Assembly: GCA_944384925.1 (NCBI GenBank)
Contig: CALWVF010000018.1
Span: 1 to 61,031 of the forward strand
Source of the DNA: an uncultured Clostridia bacterium
Lineage (GTDB): Bacteria > Bacillota > Clostridia > Oscillospirales > Acutalibacteraceae
Direction: 5' to 3'
DNA: 61,031 nt
Shown in pieces: positions 1 to 9,089 of this stretch. Numbering within the stretch: the first letter of the stretch is position 1; the number at the start of each line of letters is the position of its first letter. Below the pieces are notes generated by a model. The model did not search any database, was not told the origin of the DNA, and saw nothing but the letters and a program-made list of their open reading frames with translations. Made by a program: the position numbers and the translations under genes.

Positions 1-114
1 TGCGAAATGGAATCTATTATGAACATTACCCAAATTGCAGATTACATGAAGTTAAAAAGCGATGAATCCGGGAAAGTTATATTATATGTGGAATTTAATT
101 TGGCAAGAGATTAA
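1..114 (+). CDS. 3' end of an unidentified gene
   Basis: The first frame is open from the window edge to a TAA at 112-114 and gives the last 37 residues of a protein, ending in LYVEFNLARD. It is followed within 30 bp by a strong intrinsic terminator, which supports a real gene end. I do not recognise the family; a short internal stretch, NITQIADYM, has the look of a helix-turn-helix start but is too short to judge. The rest of the gene lies outside the window. Confidence 0.5.
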   Translation, partial: CEMESIMNITQIADYMKLKSDESGKVILYVEFNLARD

Positions 115-141
115 AAAAGAAAACTATAAAAAATTGAAAAA

Positions 142-171
142 AATGACCTGAATAACAATTCAGGTCATTTT
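142..171 (+). terminator. Intrinsic terminator
   Basis: A perfect 12-bp stem (AATGACCTGAAT with ATTCAGGTCATT), loop AACA, is preceded by an A-rich stretch and followed by TTTTCT. It ends the gene entering from the left edge and may also act in the other direction, behind the minus-strand gene at 242. Confidence 0.85.
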
Positions 172-241
172 CTATATAATTTATCTATAGGTCTTTTATA
201 TTTTAATAAATTATTGTTTTCATTATAATAAGTATAAAGCG

Positions 242-1480
242 TTAGTTCAGTATATATACAGAAACTTGCCGCCTACCAAATTGATAACATTCGCTCAACG
301 TATCATAATATAAGTCAACTAAGGCGCTTCCACTTTTTAATGCTCCTCCTGTATCTGAAGCCACTGCATAGCCATAAACAAATGATCCATCTGTTGAAGT
401 AATATATAGCTTAGTTCCATAAGGAATCTTTTTGGGATCAACCGCTACATGGCCTACTTGAGCTGGCTTTCCTGTGGCTGTTAGTGCGCCTGGAGATGAT
501 GTATATGCTGTTCCAGAGCCGGTTAACACAGATTTATATGATATTGTATTGCCAAAATGGTCTACCAAAGTTCCATTTTTATTATCTTTTGCTGTTCCCT
601 TCGATATCGAGCCTGTTGATTTGCCTGTATTTTTCATACCTACAACTCTTTTTTCCGATATCGCTTCTCTTTTTACTTCACTACTAATTTCTGTTGATTC
701 CACTATTTCGCCATCGACAATTCTTTCTCTCTTAACTACAACCCTTTCGCCATCTACACCTTCTCTTATTACTTTTTGTTGGCCTTCTGGCAAAGCATCT
801 GAAACAGAAATCATTGTCCCATGTTTAATTTCCTCAACATAAGTCGATTCTCTATATCCAACACGTTTTATTGTTATGTTCATATTTTCTCTAACTTGTT
901 CATTTCTTGAAATACTAACAATATCATCTTCGCCCAATGTTACTCCTGCATATTCCATTGCCTCTGTTATACTAGCATATGATGGCACAGGCACTACTTT
1001 AGTTTCTCCGTCTACTGTTAAATTAACATTACATCTTCTTATAACTTCAATATTGGTAGGAATAGTAATTTCCTCGTCTAGAGCAGGCTCCACCGCATCT
1101 ACACCTGAAAGTTGAATATTTGCTCTTGCCAGTGCATCATTAACGGTACCTTCATTAAAAGAAATCTTTTTGCATATACCATCGACAGATATCCACACAT
1201 TAAATGCTCTTTTTATGGTTATATCAATATAATCATAACTATCATCATCACGCTTTACTAAGTCGTTGGCTTCAATAGCAATTCCTGCTTGTTCAAGGAT
1301 TTTATCTGTTTCTTTGCTTAATGTTGTAAGTGTTATAATATTTTCACCATCGGTAATACAAACCTTTTTACTCAAAGCTGCAACAGATACAGTTGATGTT
1401 ATAACAATAAATAACATACATACTAGTGCTACTATTCTTTTAATCTGATGTTCAATTTCACTTTTTATTGCATGTTTCAT
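242..1480 (-). CDS. YabE-like cell-wall protein (DUF348, G5, 3D domains)
   Basis: 412 residues. The N-terminus is basic followed by one hydrophobic segment (about residues 15-35), a signal or membrane anchor. Residues about 38-205 contain three ubiquitin-like DUF348 repeats of roughly 55 residues. Residues about 210-290 (motif YVEEIKHGT) match a G5 domain. The C-terminal ~100 residues form a 3D domain with the three conserved aspartates in DPKKIPYGTKLY, ASDTGGALK and ALVDLYY. This is the YabE/resuscitation-factor-like architecture of Firmicutes. The 3D fold is related to the MltA lytic transglycosylase barrel, so peptidoglycan cleavage is the likely role, outside the membrane. The gene stands alone. 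Start ATG at 1480 is preceded by an AAGGGGAG ribosome binding site. Confidence 0.9.
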   Translation of the reverse strand: MKHAIKSEIEHQIKRIVALVCMLFIVITSTVSVAALSKKVCITDGENIITLTTLSKETDKILEQAGIAIEANDLVKRDDDSYDYIDITIKRAFNVWISVDGICKKISFNEGTVNDALARANIQLSGVDAVEPALDEEITIPTNIEVIRRCNVNLTVDGETKVVPVPSYASITEAMEYAGVTLGEDDIVSISRNEQVRENMNITIKRVGYRESTYVEEIKHGTMISVSDALPEGQQKVIREGVDGERVVVKRERIVDGEIVESTEISSEVKREAISEKRVVGMKNTGKSTGSISKGTAKDNKNGTLVDHFGNTISYKSVLTGSGTAYTSSPGALTATGKPAQVGHVAVDPKKIPYGTKLYITSTDGSFVYGYAVASDTGGALKSGSALVDLYYDTLSECYQFGRRQVSVYILN

Positions 1481-1930
1481 ATATAAAATAGTCTCCCCTT
1501 ATCCTTTTATTTAAGAGTAAATAACAAACAGTTAAATTTTGATTACATAAAATATAAATATTTTATTTACTCTTATCTGACTTGGCGTCAGGAATAATTG
1601 ACTTATTTTAATTATAATTGTTTATTAATTCAATGTCAATCTCACAAAATAAATGTATTTTGTTAATTTTAAACATATTTTTTTAACAGCAATCTTGATT
1701 CACCCCCGATATTCGCCTTATTTTCCCTGCTATTTCACATTTTTTGTGCATTTTGACGATACCATTTCTGTGCATATTGTCAAAATGTTAAAAATTACAA
1801 TCTTGTTACATTATGTTACAAATATGTTTCTCATTATCTTCTAAATTATTCGCTATATTATAAATTTTTCCTTTAATCAATCAATATTATTTCCTATAGC
1901 TACCCTTATGTAATATTTTAAAAATAATAA
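1481..1930. other. Intergenic region with two inverted repeats
   Basis: No gene is visible in this 450-bp AT-rich stretch upstream of the minus-strand YabE-like gene. Two symmetric elements lie in its probable 5' leader: arms AAGAGTAAATA (1513-1523) and TATTTACTCTT (1564-1574), 40 bp apart, and next to them CTGAC-ttggc-GTCAG (1577-1591). They could fold in the leader RNA or bind a regulator. I could not match them to a known riboswitch, including the c-di-AMP class that often controls cell-wall hydrolases. Confidence 0.4.
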
Positions 1931-1959
1931 ATGCCCTACATTCTTAATATGCAGGGCAT
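1931..1959 (-). terminator. Intrinsic terminator after the DUF1540 gene
   Basis: On the minus strand ATGCCCT and AGGGCAT form the base of a stem with an inner GCATAT/ATTCTTAATGT part, followed by TTTATTATTTTT. It lies 18 bp past the stop of the small gene at 1977. Confidence 0.75.
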
Positions 1960-1976
1960 CTTGATCTATAAATAAT

Positions 1977-2147
1977 TTATAACTCTCTCTTTTCAAAAGA
2001 TTCGCAATCTGTACACTGGCAAATTTTTGGGTCATCTTCGTGTGTTCCTATCTTAATAACATCTAGTGCACAATAGTCAACATCTTGACAATGATTTTTA
2101 CATTGAACTACATCACATTTTATACATTTATTCGCATTTCTATTCAT
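1977..2147 (-). CDS. DUF1540 small Cys-rich protein
   Basis: About 56 residues with eight cysteines in the spacing typical of DUF1540: CIKCDVVQC, then C-xxx-D-x-DYC, and C-terminal CQCTDCESF. The ending with TdC-x-SF is the family signature. Function is unknown in the family; the cysteines suggest metal binding or a disulfide-stabilised fold. I chose ATG 2147, nine bases after GAGGTG, over an upstream in-frame GTG at 2159 that overlaps the ribosome binding site. It has its own terminator. Confidence 0.85.
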   Translation of the reverse strand: MNRNANKCIKCDVVQCKNHCQDVDYCALDVIKIGTHEDDPKICQCTDCESFEKREL

Positions 2148-2340
2148 AACTTCACTCACCTCAAATTATTAATAACCTGTTTATTTCTCATACATCTAAA
2201 CCAATATAAAATAAATACTGGCTTATTTATTATTTGCTAATCCATTAAATTTATGCCCGAATAACCCATTGAAAATATTGAGCGAGTGATATCCATAATA
2301 CTTATGTAAAGTCCTAATTTAACCTTTATAATTTACAATT

Positions 2341-3573
2341 TTATCCAAATATATACTCAAATAAATTGATATTACTTGTTGTTTGAGAAGATAGTGAGGT
2401 TGTATTAGGTACATATTCCGCTAAAGTTAGTCCTATTTGCATTTCTTTTCCGCTTCTATCTACCACAAAATTTACATTATCTCCAACAGATAGCGCATCT
2501 ATTATATTATCAATTTCTATACTAGTACTAACTTTTGTTCCATTAATCGAAACAATCCTGTCTCCGACTTTAAATCCTGCTTTTTCTGCATTAGAAGAAC
2601 TTTCTATTTTAGATATATAAACACCTGTTTCAGACACTCTATACATCATAGCAGTTTGCGCCGAACTAATATCTATAAGTGACATTTGTAAATCTACTCT
2701 ACCAGTTACGTATCCATGCTCCGACAACTGATCAACCACATACTTTACATCGTTCGATGGTATAGCAAACCCTAATCCTTCAATATCACTTCCAGAAGAC
2801 TTTGCAACTACAAGTCCTATAAATTCACCCTTTGCATTAAATAACCCTCCACCTGAGTTTCCTGGGTTAATGGCAGCATTTGTTTGAATAAGATTCATTG
2901 TTTCTCCATCGATAACTATATTTCTTTCTAAAGCACTTATTATACCATTAGTAACAGTTCCTCCTAACTGCCCAAGAGGGTTTCCTATTGCTATAGCTGC
3001 CTCTCCAACTTGCAATGCTGAGGAATCAGCAAATACAACTGCTTGCAAACCTGTTTTTTCAATTTTTATCAAGGCCACATCTTCTTTTGAATCAGTAGCA
3101 ATTAACTTTGCTTCATATGATTCTCCATTTCTTAATGTAACAGTTATTTTATTAGCGTCTTTAATAACATGGTTATTTGTGATTATATATCCATCCTCTG
3201 ATATTATAACTCCACTTCCTGCTCCTTCGGATATGTATTGACGCAAAAATGAGCCTGTTGATACTACTTCTGTTGTTATTTCAACAACTGTATCTGCCAC
3301 CGCTCCTGCAACATCTGAAACCGATACCAGCTCTGATGTCGTATTTACAATCGGCGATGAACTGCTTGAGGTTTGCAAGGACAGTTGTTTAGATGAGTTA
3401 AAAAACTTTGATGAAATAAAGCCACCAAAAAAACCTAATAAAATTGAAGCGACAATTGTAACAGATATTATTTTTTTCAAAGAGCCTTGAGTAACATAGT
3501 TTTCTTTTTGTATTGGTTCAACTGGTACAATTTCAAAATTTTTATTATTGAAATCATCATTTCTATTATACAT
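2341..3573 (-). CDS. htrA: HtrA/DegP-type membrane serine protease
   Basis: About 410 residues. A short basic cytoplasmic tail is followed by one membrane helix (about residues 35-58). The trypsin-like domain carries the catalytic triad: His in ITNNHVIKDA, Asp in DSKEDVALIKI and Ser in NPGNSGGGLF. A C-terminal PDZ domain (SNAEKAGFKVGDRIVSINGT) binds unfolded substrates. The family degrades or refolds damaged extracytoplasmic proteins. The start was set at ATG 3573 because GGAGG lies eight bases upstream; an alternative in-frame start is 15 bases earlier. No operon partner or CssRS-like regulator is adjacent. Confidence 0.93.
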   Translation of the reverse strand: MYNRNDDFNNKNFEIVPVEPIQKENYVTQGSLKKIISVTIVASILLGFFGGFISSKFFNSSKQLSLQTSSSSSPIVNTTSELVSVSDVAGAVADTVVEITTEVVSTGSFLRQYISEGAGSGVIISEDGYIITNNHVIKDANKITVTLRNGESYEAKLIATDSKEDVALIKIEKTGLQAVVFADSSALQVGEAAIAIGNPLGQLGGTVTNGIISALERNIVIDGETMNLIQTNAAINPGNSGGGLFNAKGEFIGLVVAKSSGSDIEGLGFAIPSNDVKYVVDQLSEHGYVTGRVDLQMSLIDISSAQTAMMYRVSETGVYISKIESSSNAEKAGFKVGDRIVSINGTKVSTSIEIDNIIDALSVGDNVNFVVDRSGKEMQIGLTLAEYVPNTTSLSSQTTSNINLFEYIFG

Positions 3574-3830
3574 TTTATCAACCTCCAAATAATTTCTTTA
3601 TATATATATATGATATTACATTTTACTTCAAAAATCTTTAATTTTTTGTGAATTTAAATATTTTTCTTAAAAATTTTTTACCAACCATATATATACAGTA
3701 AAATAACCATAATCATTATATATAATATCCCTGTAATGAACTCTATGATATAATTTGTATTCTTACAAAAATATATTTTATACATTATTATATATTTACT
3801 CTTCTAAAACAATCTCATATTATAAAAATA

Positions 3831-3855
3831 AAACCACTCTATATGAGTGGTTTTT
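3831..3855. terminator. Bidirectional intrinsic terminator
   Basis: AAACCACTC-tatat-GAGTGGTTT with A/T runs on both sides. On the minus strand it sits just after the stop of the small remnant ORF at 3907, on the plus strand it has TTTTTAAAAA after it. Confidence 0.75.
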
Positions 3856-3906
3856 AAAAATGTCAAAAATAATTGTCAATTCAATTAAAATTCTATCATA
3901 CAAAAA

Positions 3907-4020
3907 TTATGCCTCCCAGCTGCTCCAGAATCCCTTGATAAGGCCTTTAGCTATTACCGCCAAAATCTTAGTTCTCTTAGCAACATATTCAGTTCCATAG
4001 ATAATTCCATAGCTTAACAT
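3907..4020 (-). pseudogene. Small orphan ORF or gene remnant ending in GFWSSWEA
   Basis: A minus-strand frame of 37 codons ends in AKGLIKGFWSSWEA-stop and is followed by a good terminator at 3831-3855, the normal arrangement at a gene end. The ATG at 4020 has no ribosome binding site and lies only 25 bp from an IS3-type end, so this is more likely the surviving 3' tip of a disrupted gene than a complete small gene. No family recognised. Confidence 0.3.
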
Positions 4021-4044
4021 TTTAAAAGATATACACCTCAAAAG

Positions 4045-4064
4045 ATGTCTAACTTTTGGGGTAC
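4045..4064 (-). mobile_element. Relic IS3-family (IS150-type) terminal repeat
   Basis: On the minus strand TGTACCCCAAAAGTTAGACA matches, from memory, the terminal inverted repeat common to IS150-group IS3 elements of Clostridia. No transposase frame or opposite end remains, so this is a solo end left by decay or imprecise excision. Confidence 0.5.
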
Positions 4065-4350
4065 ATATCAATATGATCGGTATTACTTTTATAAAAAATG
4101 CTTATCAAGATAAATATAGTTTTAGGATGCTAAAATCGTGAATGTTATATGATTCAAAATACATTGACAAAATCTTGGTTCTATGGCAATCAGCCAGTAC
4201 CATAATCAACTTAATTAATCCAGCTGATTTAATCATAAGGTAACCTTACATTTTATCACTCATAGCTCTAAGCCATCCTTTTGAAACACCTCTCGTTATT
4301 ATTTCCATAGCATTACCTACATTTATAGCTAATACTTTAAACTGCAAGGA
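4065..4350. other. Decayed non-coding stretch
   Basis: Between the IS3-type end and coaX no intact gene is visible. On the minus strand a 20-codon frame (MEIITRGVSKGWLRAMSDKM, about 4309-4247) looks like the tail of another lost gene. The whole 3.86-4.35 kb patch reads as gene debris. Confidence 0.35.
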
Positions 4351-5115
4351 CTAATTATTCATTAAATATAACCTATACAAGCCTTTAAGCATCAGGTGTC
4401 TATCGAAGTCTATCTCTCTATTGCAATGAGGAACTACATATTCACAAAGTCCCCCGGTAGCTACAACATAAACCTTTTCCCCAAGCTCATCTTCTATTTT
4501 GTCTAGAAAACAATCTATCATAGATGCTGAACCATATATTAAACCACTTTTTATGCAATCCTCTGTATTTCTTCCAATTACTTGTTTTGGTTTTTCAATC
4601 TGTGTATAGCAAAGCTGAGCTGTTTTAGAAACTAAAGCATCTAGCGACACTCTCATCCCTGGTATTATTGCTCCTCCAATAAAATTTTTATTACTATCTA
4701 TAACTGAAATTGTCGTTGAAGTTCCCATATCAACCACAACAAGCGGTAATTGATAATTTTCAACACCATATGATGCTGCTACTAGTAAATCATCGCCTAT
4801 TTCCCCTGGGTTTTCTATTTTTAAATCTATTCCCAAATTACTTAAATTTCTAACCATCAGCGGATTTCCTGGAATTATTTTTTCAATTGCACACTTTAAA
4901 ACTTTATTTAGCATTGGAACAACTGAAGATATAATACTCCCTTCTAAATCAAATTCAGATATCCTATACATTTGTAGTATACTCTTTATTACTATCGCAT
5001 ATTCTCCACACGCTTTTTCAACATCCGATGTAATCCTTTCGGATACTAAAACTTCTCCCTTATCTACTACTCCAACTACAATGTTTGTGTTTCCTATATC
5101 TACAACTAAAACCAT
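4351..5115 (-). CDS. coaX: Type III pantothenate kinase
   Basis: About 254 residues, the usual CoaX length. The N-terminal ASKHA phosphate motif is DIGNTNIVVGV, the second phosphate motif DMGTSTTISVID, and GGAIIPGMRVSLDAL is the typical CoaX segment. The enzyme phosphorylates pantothenate in the first step of coenzyme A synthesis and needs a monovalent cation. The segment GEIGDDLLVAASYG differs from the usual GADR form. ATG 5115 was chosen because AGGTG lies just upstream; an in-frame GTG is three codons earlier. It follows ktrB after a short gap and may share its transcript. Confidence 0.92.
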   Translation of the reverse strand: MVLVVDIGNTNIVVGVVDKGEVLVSERITSDVEKACGEYAIVIKSILQMYRISEFDLEGSIISSVVPMLNKVLKCAIEKIIPGNPLMVRNLSNLGIDLKIENPGEIGDDLLVAASYGVENYQLPLVVVDMGTSTTISVIDSNKNFIGGAIIPGMRVSLDALVSKTAQLCYTQIEKPKQVIGRNTEDCIKSGLIYGSASMIDCFLDKIEDELGEKVYVVATGGLCEYVVPHCNREIDFDRHLMLKGLYRLYLMNN

Positions 5116-5143
5116 TAACTTCACCTATCTCAAATTAAAAATA

Positions 5144-6523
5144 TTATAATAGTACATTTACCTCTGGCAATATTACTTCCTTTTTATTATTGTTTTTAAC
5201 ATACAAAGCAAGAACTAACGAAAATGGACCTATTCGTCCTGCAAACATTAAAAATGTTAAAATAATTTGCGAAATTTTTGAAAGTTGAGGAACTATACCT
5301 ACACTAACTCCTGTCGAAAAAGATGACACTGTTTCAAATAAAAGATCCGTTGTTGATATATCGCTCCTCTTCTCTATAATAGATATTAGAAAAAAAGTTA
5401 ACATTATACTTATTATAGACAACACACAAATTGTTAATGCTCGGTATACCAACATTTTATTTATTTTATGATGATGAATCAATATTTCCTTTTTACCCTT
5501 AAACACCGATATTATTGTATACAACATTACAGCAAATGTTGTCACCTTTATCCCTCCACCAGTTGAGCATGGCGCTGTTCCTATAAACATCATAATAGTT
5601 ACAAATACTTTTGTTAAATTAATCTGATCACCAAAACCCAAATTATCAAATCCGGCGCTTCGAATTGTACTTGCCTCGAAAAAAGCTGCATTGATTTTCT
5701 GAAAAAAACTTTTACTTACAAGTGTATTATTATATTCCAAAAATGTAATTACAATTGTGCTAATGATTAATAAAAAAACAGTTGCAACTATAACAATCTT
5801 TGAATTAAACTCAAGATGTATATTGCTTTGGTGCTCTTTATACTTTCTTATTATGTATAAATATATATCACTTATTACAATAAAACTTATTCCACCCAAT
5901 ATAACAAGTAAACTCACGGTGATAGAAACTAATGGGTCATCTACATAATTTTTCAAACTAACATCTGCCTCTTCAATTCCCATTAAATCAAACCCTGCAT
6001 TACAATAGCTAGAAACCGACATAAAAATAGAAATCCAAATTCCATATACTCCAAACTTAGGGATAAATCTAATCATTAAAATAAGAGAACCGATTATTTC
6101 ACTTATAACAGTTACAAACAAAATTGTTTTTACCAGTAAAGGCATATTCATTATATTCCCACTAGTATATGCTTGCAGAAATGCCATATCCCGAAGGCCC
6201 ATTTCTTTGCGCAACACAAGTATAAATCCCATCATAATACTAATAACACTCAATGCTCCAACCTGCATAAGTATTAACAATATAAGTTGCCCAAAAAACG
6301 ACCAATGTGTCCATGTATCAAACACAACTAATCCTGTAACACATGTTGCAGACACTGATGTAAAAAAAGCAGAAATAAAATCTGTCTGCAAAGAATCTCT
6401 TGATGATATCGGTAAAATTAGAAATATAGTTCCTACTATAATAAATAAAATAAAACTTCCCACAATAAGCCTTATTGGATATTTAGTTTTTAAAATTTGA
6501 AACTTCTGCCTTATGTAAAGCAT
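5144..6523 (-). CDS. ktrB: KtrB/TrkH-type K+ (or Na+) uptake channel subunit
   Basis: 459 residues with about ten membrane helices arranged as four M1-P-M2 repeats. The selectivity-filter glycines are visible in all four pore loops: ATCVTGLVVFD, SYCNAGFDLMG, IRSAGFDNLGFG and SFSTGVSVGI. This size and the lack of long cytoplasmic extensions fit KtrB. The cytoplasmic gating ring KtrA is not encoded beside it and must lie elsewhere. Start ATG 6523 has AAAGGATAGG upstream. Confidence 0.9.
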   Translation of the reverse strand: MLYIRQKFQILKTKYPIRLIVGSFILFIIVGTIFLILPISSRDSLQTDFISAFFTSVSATCVTGLVVFDTWTHWSFFGQLILLILMQVGALSVISIMMGFILVLRKEMGLRDMAFLQAYTSGNIMNMPLLVKTILFVTVISEIIGSLILMIRFIPKFGVYGIWISIFMSVSSYCNAGFDLMGIEEADVSLKNYVDDPLVSITVSLLVILGGISFIVISDIYLYIIRKYKEHQSNIHLEFNSKIVIVATVFLLIISTIVITFLEYNNTLVSKSFFQKINAAFFEASTIRSAGFDNLGFGDQINLTKVFVTIMMFIGTAPCSTGGGIKVTTFAVMLYTIISVFKGKKEILIHHHKINKMLVYRALTICVLSIISIMLTFFLISIIEKRSDISTTDLLFETVSSFSTGVSVGIVPQLSKISQIILTFLMFAGRIGPFSLVLALYVKNNNKKEVILPEVNVLL

Positions 6524-6626
6524 TGTATTCCTATCCTTTCAGAATTCCAATCTTTTTTATCAAACAAATGTATCATAACATATTTATCAAATTTTGGAAA
6601 CGCTGAATATAAATATTTTTTTAAAA

Positions 6627-6652
6627 ACAAGCCTTTAATGTAAAGACTTGTT
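6627..6652 (-). terminator. Terminator after ldh
   Basis: On the minus strand AACAAG-t-CTTTA and TAAAG-g-CTTGTT form an 11-bp stem with loop CAT and one mismatch, followed by TTTAAAAAAATATT. It lies between the ldh stop and ktrB. Confidence 0.7.
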
Positions 6653-6657
6653 TTGAA

Positions 6658-7602
6658 TTATAATTTTAAATTTTTGAGAACTGTTTTTAAAATATTTGCC
6701 GATTCACATAGCTTATTTATTTCCTCATTAGAAAGTGGAGCTTCTAAGGTTGCTTCTATTCCCTTTCGGCTAACAATAGACGGCAATCCCATGCATACAT
6801 CACTTATACCATAATGATTATTTAGCAAAGCCGAAACCGGCATTATTGAATGTTCGTTTCTCACGATACACTCCGCTATTCTTTTTGTTGCCATTGCTAT
6901 AGCATAATATGTTGCACCTTTACTTTCAATAATCTTGTATGCACTATGTTTTACTTCTTGATACACTTGCTCAAATACCTCTTTGCCGTTTGAATAACCT
7001 CGTAATTTAAAAAATTCTTCTAACTCTACCCCTGAAATATTTGCACTACTCCAAATTGCCAGTTCGCTGTCTCCATGCTCTCCTATTATATACGCATGAA
7101 TGTGCCTTGCATCTACATTTAAATATTGTCCTAATAAATACTTTAATCTAGATGTATCTAAAACTGTTCCAGAACCAATAACCCGATTGGAAGGAAATCC
7201 AGAGATTTTAAGAGTAACATAAGTTAATATGTCTACCGGATTTGAGACTACCAGCAATATACATTCGTCATTTCTTTTTATTATTTCTGGTATGATTTTT
7301 TTTAAAATATCTACATTTTTACTTACTAAATCCATTCTGGTTTCTCCCGGTTTTTGATTTGCACCTGCAGAAACTATTACCAACGAACAATTCTTTATAT
7401 CATCGTAATCTCCAGCATATACTTTTGCAGGCATTGCAAATGGTATACCATGGTTAATATCCATAGCCTCTCCTAATGCTTTTTTATGATTAATATCTAT
7501 TAAAACCAGCTCTGAAAATATACCATTTTCGGCTAGGGTAAATGCTATTGTGGATCCAACCAATCCACAGCCTATTATCGCACATTTCTGAATATTTATC
7601 AT
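6658..7602 (-). CDS. ldh: L-lactate dehydrogenase
   Basis: 314 residues. The Rossmann motif is GCGLVGSTIAF; the substrate-loop arginine is in KPGETRMDL; VSNPVDILTY, SGTVLDTSRLKYLLG (catalytic Asp and substrate Arg) and IGEHGDSE (catalytic His) follow in the LDH order. The segment HIHAYIIGEHGD keeps the His used for fructose-1,6-bisphosphate binding in allosteric bacterial LDHs. The enzyme reduces pyruvate to L-lactate and regenerates NAD+ in fermentation. ATG 7602 is preceded by AAAGGAG. Monocistronic, with its own terminator. Confidence 0.94.
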   Translation of the reverse strand: MINIQKCAIIGCGLVGSTIAFTLAENGIFSELVLIDINHKKALGEAMDINHGIPFAMPAKVYAGDYDDIKNCSLVIVSAGANQKPGETRMDLVSKNVDILKKIIPEIIKRNDECILLVVSNPVDILTYVTLKISGFPSNRVIGSGTVLDTSRLKYLLGQYLNVDARHIHAYIIGEHGDSELAIWSSANISGVELEEFFKLRGYSNGKEVFEQVYQEVKHSAYKIIESKGATYYAIAMATKRIAECIVRNEHSIMPVSALLNNHYGISDVCMGLPSIVSRKGIEATLEAPLSNEEINKLCESANILKTVLKNLKL

Positions 7603-7765
7603 TTTATACGCTCCTTTAATAATTCTAACTTATAAGAGTATGTGTATTTACAGTTTTAATATACAAAGTCAATATATTTTGAATTTAATTGATATGGCAG
7701 TTTTAACTTTTAATAAGGTTACTCTTATATTTTTCGATAATTTAACATAGCCTACAACTAAAAAA

Positions 7766-7800
7766 GAGCCAATGGATTAATTATAATATCCTCTTGGCTC
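7766..7800 (-). terminator. Terminator after ppa
   Basis: GAGCCAA and TTGGCTC with inner GGAT/ATCC form the stem, followed on the minus strand by TTTTTTAG. It lies 26 bp past the ppa stop. Confidence 0.8.
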
Positions 7801-7825
7801 CTTTATTTTTTTGATTTTAAATATC

Positions 7826-8362
7826 TTAAATCTTTACAAATTTTTCTTTATATGAAACTATCGCACTAGATATGATTTTTATAGCCTCTTCTGCTCCCAT
7901 TACTTCTTCAACAGCTGTCTCTTTGTTTTCAAGTGCTTTATATACCGAGAAAAAATGGCTCATTTCATTAAAAATATGCGCTGGCAAATCTGATATATCC
8001 TTAAATCCATTATATGTAGGATCGCTAAATGGTATTGCAATTATTTTTTCATCCCTATGGCCGTTATCAAGCATTGTAATAACTCCTATCGGATAACACC
8101 TAATTAATGTCATTGGATGAACAGCTACAGAGCATAACACTAGCACATCTAAAGGGTCTAAATCATCTGCATATGTACGCGGAATAAATCCATAATTTGC
8201 AGGATAATGAGTTGATGTATGCAAAACTCTATCTAATTCCAACAAACCGGTACGTTTATCAAGCTCATATTTAGTTTTACTTCCCTTAGGAATTTCAATT
8301 ACAACTATAAATTCGTTTGGTGTAATTCTCGACGAATCAATATCATGCCAAATATTCAACAC
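7826..8362 (-). CDS. ppa: Inorganic pyrophosphatase, family I
   Basis: 178 residues, the normal length of soluble family I pyrophosphatase. The active-site run KYELDKRTGLLELDR, HYPANYGFIPRTYADD and DPLDVLVL supplies the metal-binding acidic residues and the lysine, tyrosine and arginine that bind pyrophosphate. It hydrolyses pyrophosphate from biosynthesis. A GTG at 8362, close behind AGGGGAT, is used here; the next codon, TTG, is an alternative start. Confidence 0.93.
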   Translation of the reverse strand: MLNIWHDIDSSRITPNEFIVVIEIPKGSKTKYELDKRTGLLELDRVLHTSTHYPANYGFIPRTYADDLDPLDVLVLCSVAVHPMTLIRCYPIGVITMLDNGHRDEKIIAIPFSDPTYNGFKDISDLPAHIFNEMSHFFSVYKALENKETAVEEVMGAEEAIKIISSAIVSYKEKFVKI

Positions 8363-8386
8363 AACATCCCCTTTTATAAAAAAATA

Positions 8387-8421
8387 GCACTGAACCCAAA
8401 TTATGCAAAACAGTTCAGTGC
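8387..8421 (-). terminator. Strong terminator upstream of ppa
   Basis: On the minus strand GCACTGAAC and GTTCAGTGC (perfect 9 bp) are followed by TATTTTTTT. It lies upstream of ppa, so it must end a transcript entering from the right, the only visible candidate being the tRNA-Arg transcript 277 bp away. Confidence 0.8.
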
Positions 8422-8697
8422 AAATAATAATTTTTTAAATCGTAAACAAGAAATAATGTACACTGAATCCACGCAGTACTTTTAAATTGGCCATATATTA
8501 ATAACATAATAAACACATGCCCGAATAGAAATTGTACATACATATAAAGAAAAACATTATAAACTTATCAAGCGATTTAAATTTAATGAATGGCAACCTG
8601 CAAAATACTTTATTGCCGCATAAAATCTAATAGATTTTAGCTTAAAATAAAGGCATCAATAACTTACCATACCATTTTGACCGACACAACATGCCGG

Positions 8698-8774
8698 TGG
8701 CGCGCCAAGAGGGACTCGAACCCCCGACCTTTTGGTTCGTAGCCAAACACTCTATCCAACTGAGCTATTGGCGC
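8698..8774 (-). tRNA. tRNA-Arg (anticodon ACG)
   Basis: The minus strand folds into a complete 77-nt cloverleaf with encoded CCA. Acceptor arms are GCGCCAA and TTGGCGC, the D stem follows AGCTCAGTTGGATAGAGT, the anticodon stem TTTGG/CCAAA holds the loop CTACGAA (anticodon ACG), and the T arm contains GGTTCGAGTCC. ACG is the tRNA whose wobble A is edited to inosine and reads CGN codons. Confidence 0.97.
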
Positions 8775-9089
8775 AGATTAATTGCTTGTTTATATTACCA
8801 TAAAAGATAAAAAAAATCAATAGTATTATTAAAAATATTGAAATTCTCTATAATTCATATATTAATAGCTGATATTATAAAATAAATTTATATAATACTA
8901 CTATAACATTACTATAACATTTCTTTTTATATTATTTCCCAAAAAATATTTTATAGATTTTTTACTCTTTATATTATTAATATTATAAATTATTACATAT
9001 ATATTTGTTTGTGTTATCTATAGAAATTTTATTATTTTTGTAGTATAATTATATCCAATAATTTACATTATATTTTATAGGAGTTTGTT
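8775..9089. other. AT-rich intergenic region upstream of prmA
   Basis: No gene is visible. A likely -10 (TATAAT at about 9045) and the AGGAG site just before the prmA start are the only recognisable signals. Confidence 0.4.

Noticed and set aside
474-1448. Several plus-strand frames opposite the YabE-like gene
   Set aside because: They are shadows of the minus-strand gene without ribosome binding sites.
1481-1930. c-di-AMP (ydaO) riboswitch before the cell-wall gene
   Set aside because: The region contains inverted repeats but none of the conserved ydaO sequence blocks I can recall.
3755-4000. 81-codon plus-strand frame
   Set aside because: No ribosome binding site, runs through the bidirectional terminator at 3831-3855, and the composition is that of non-coding DNA.
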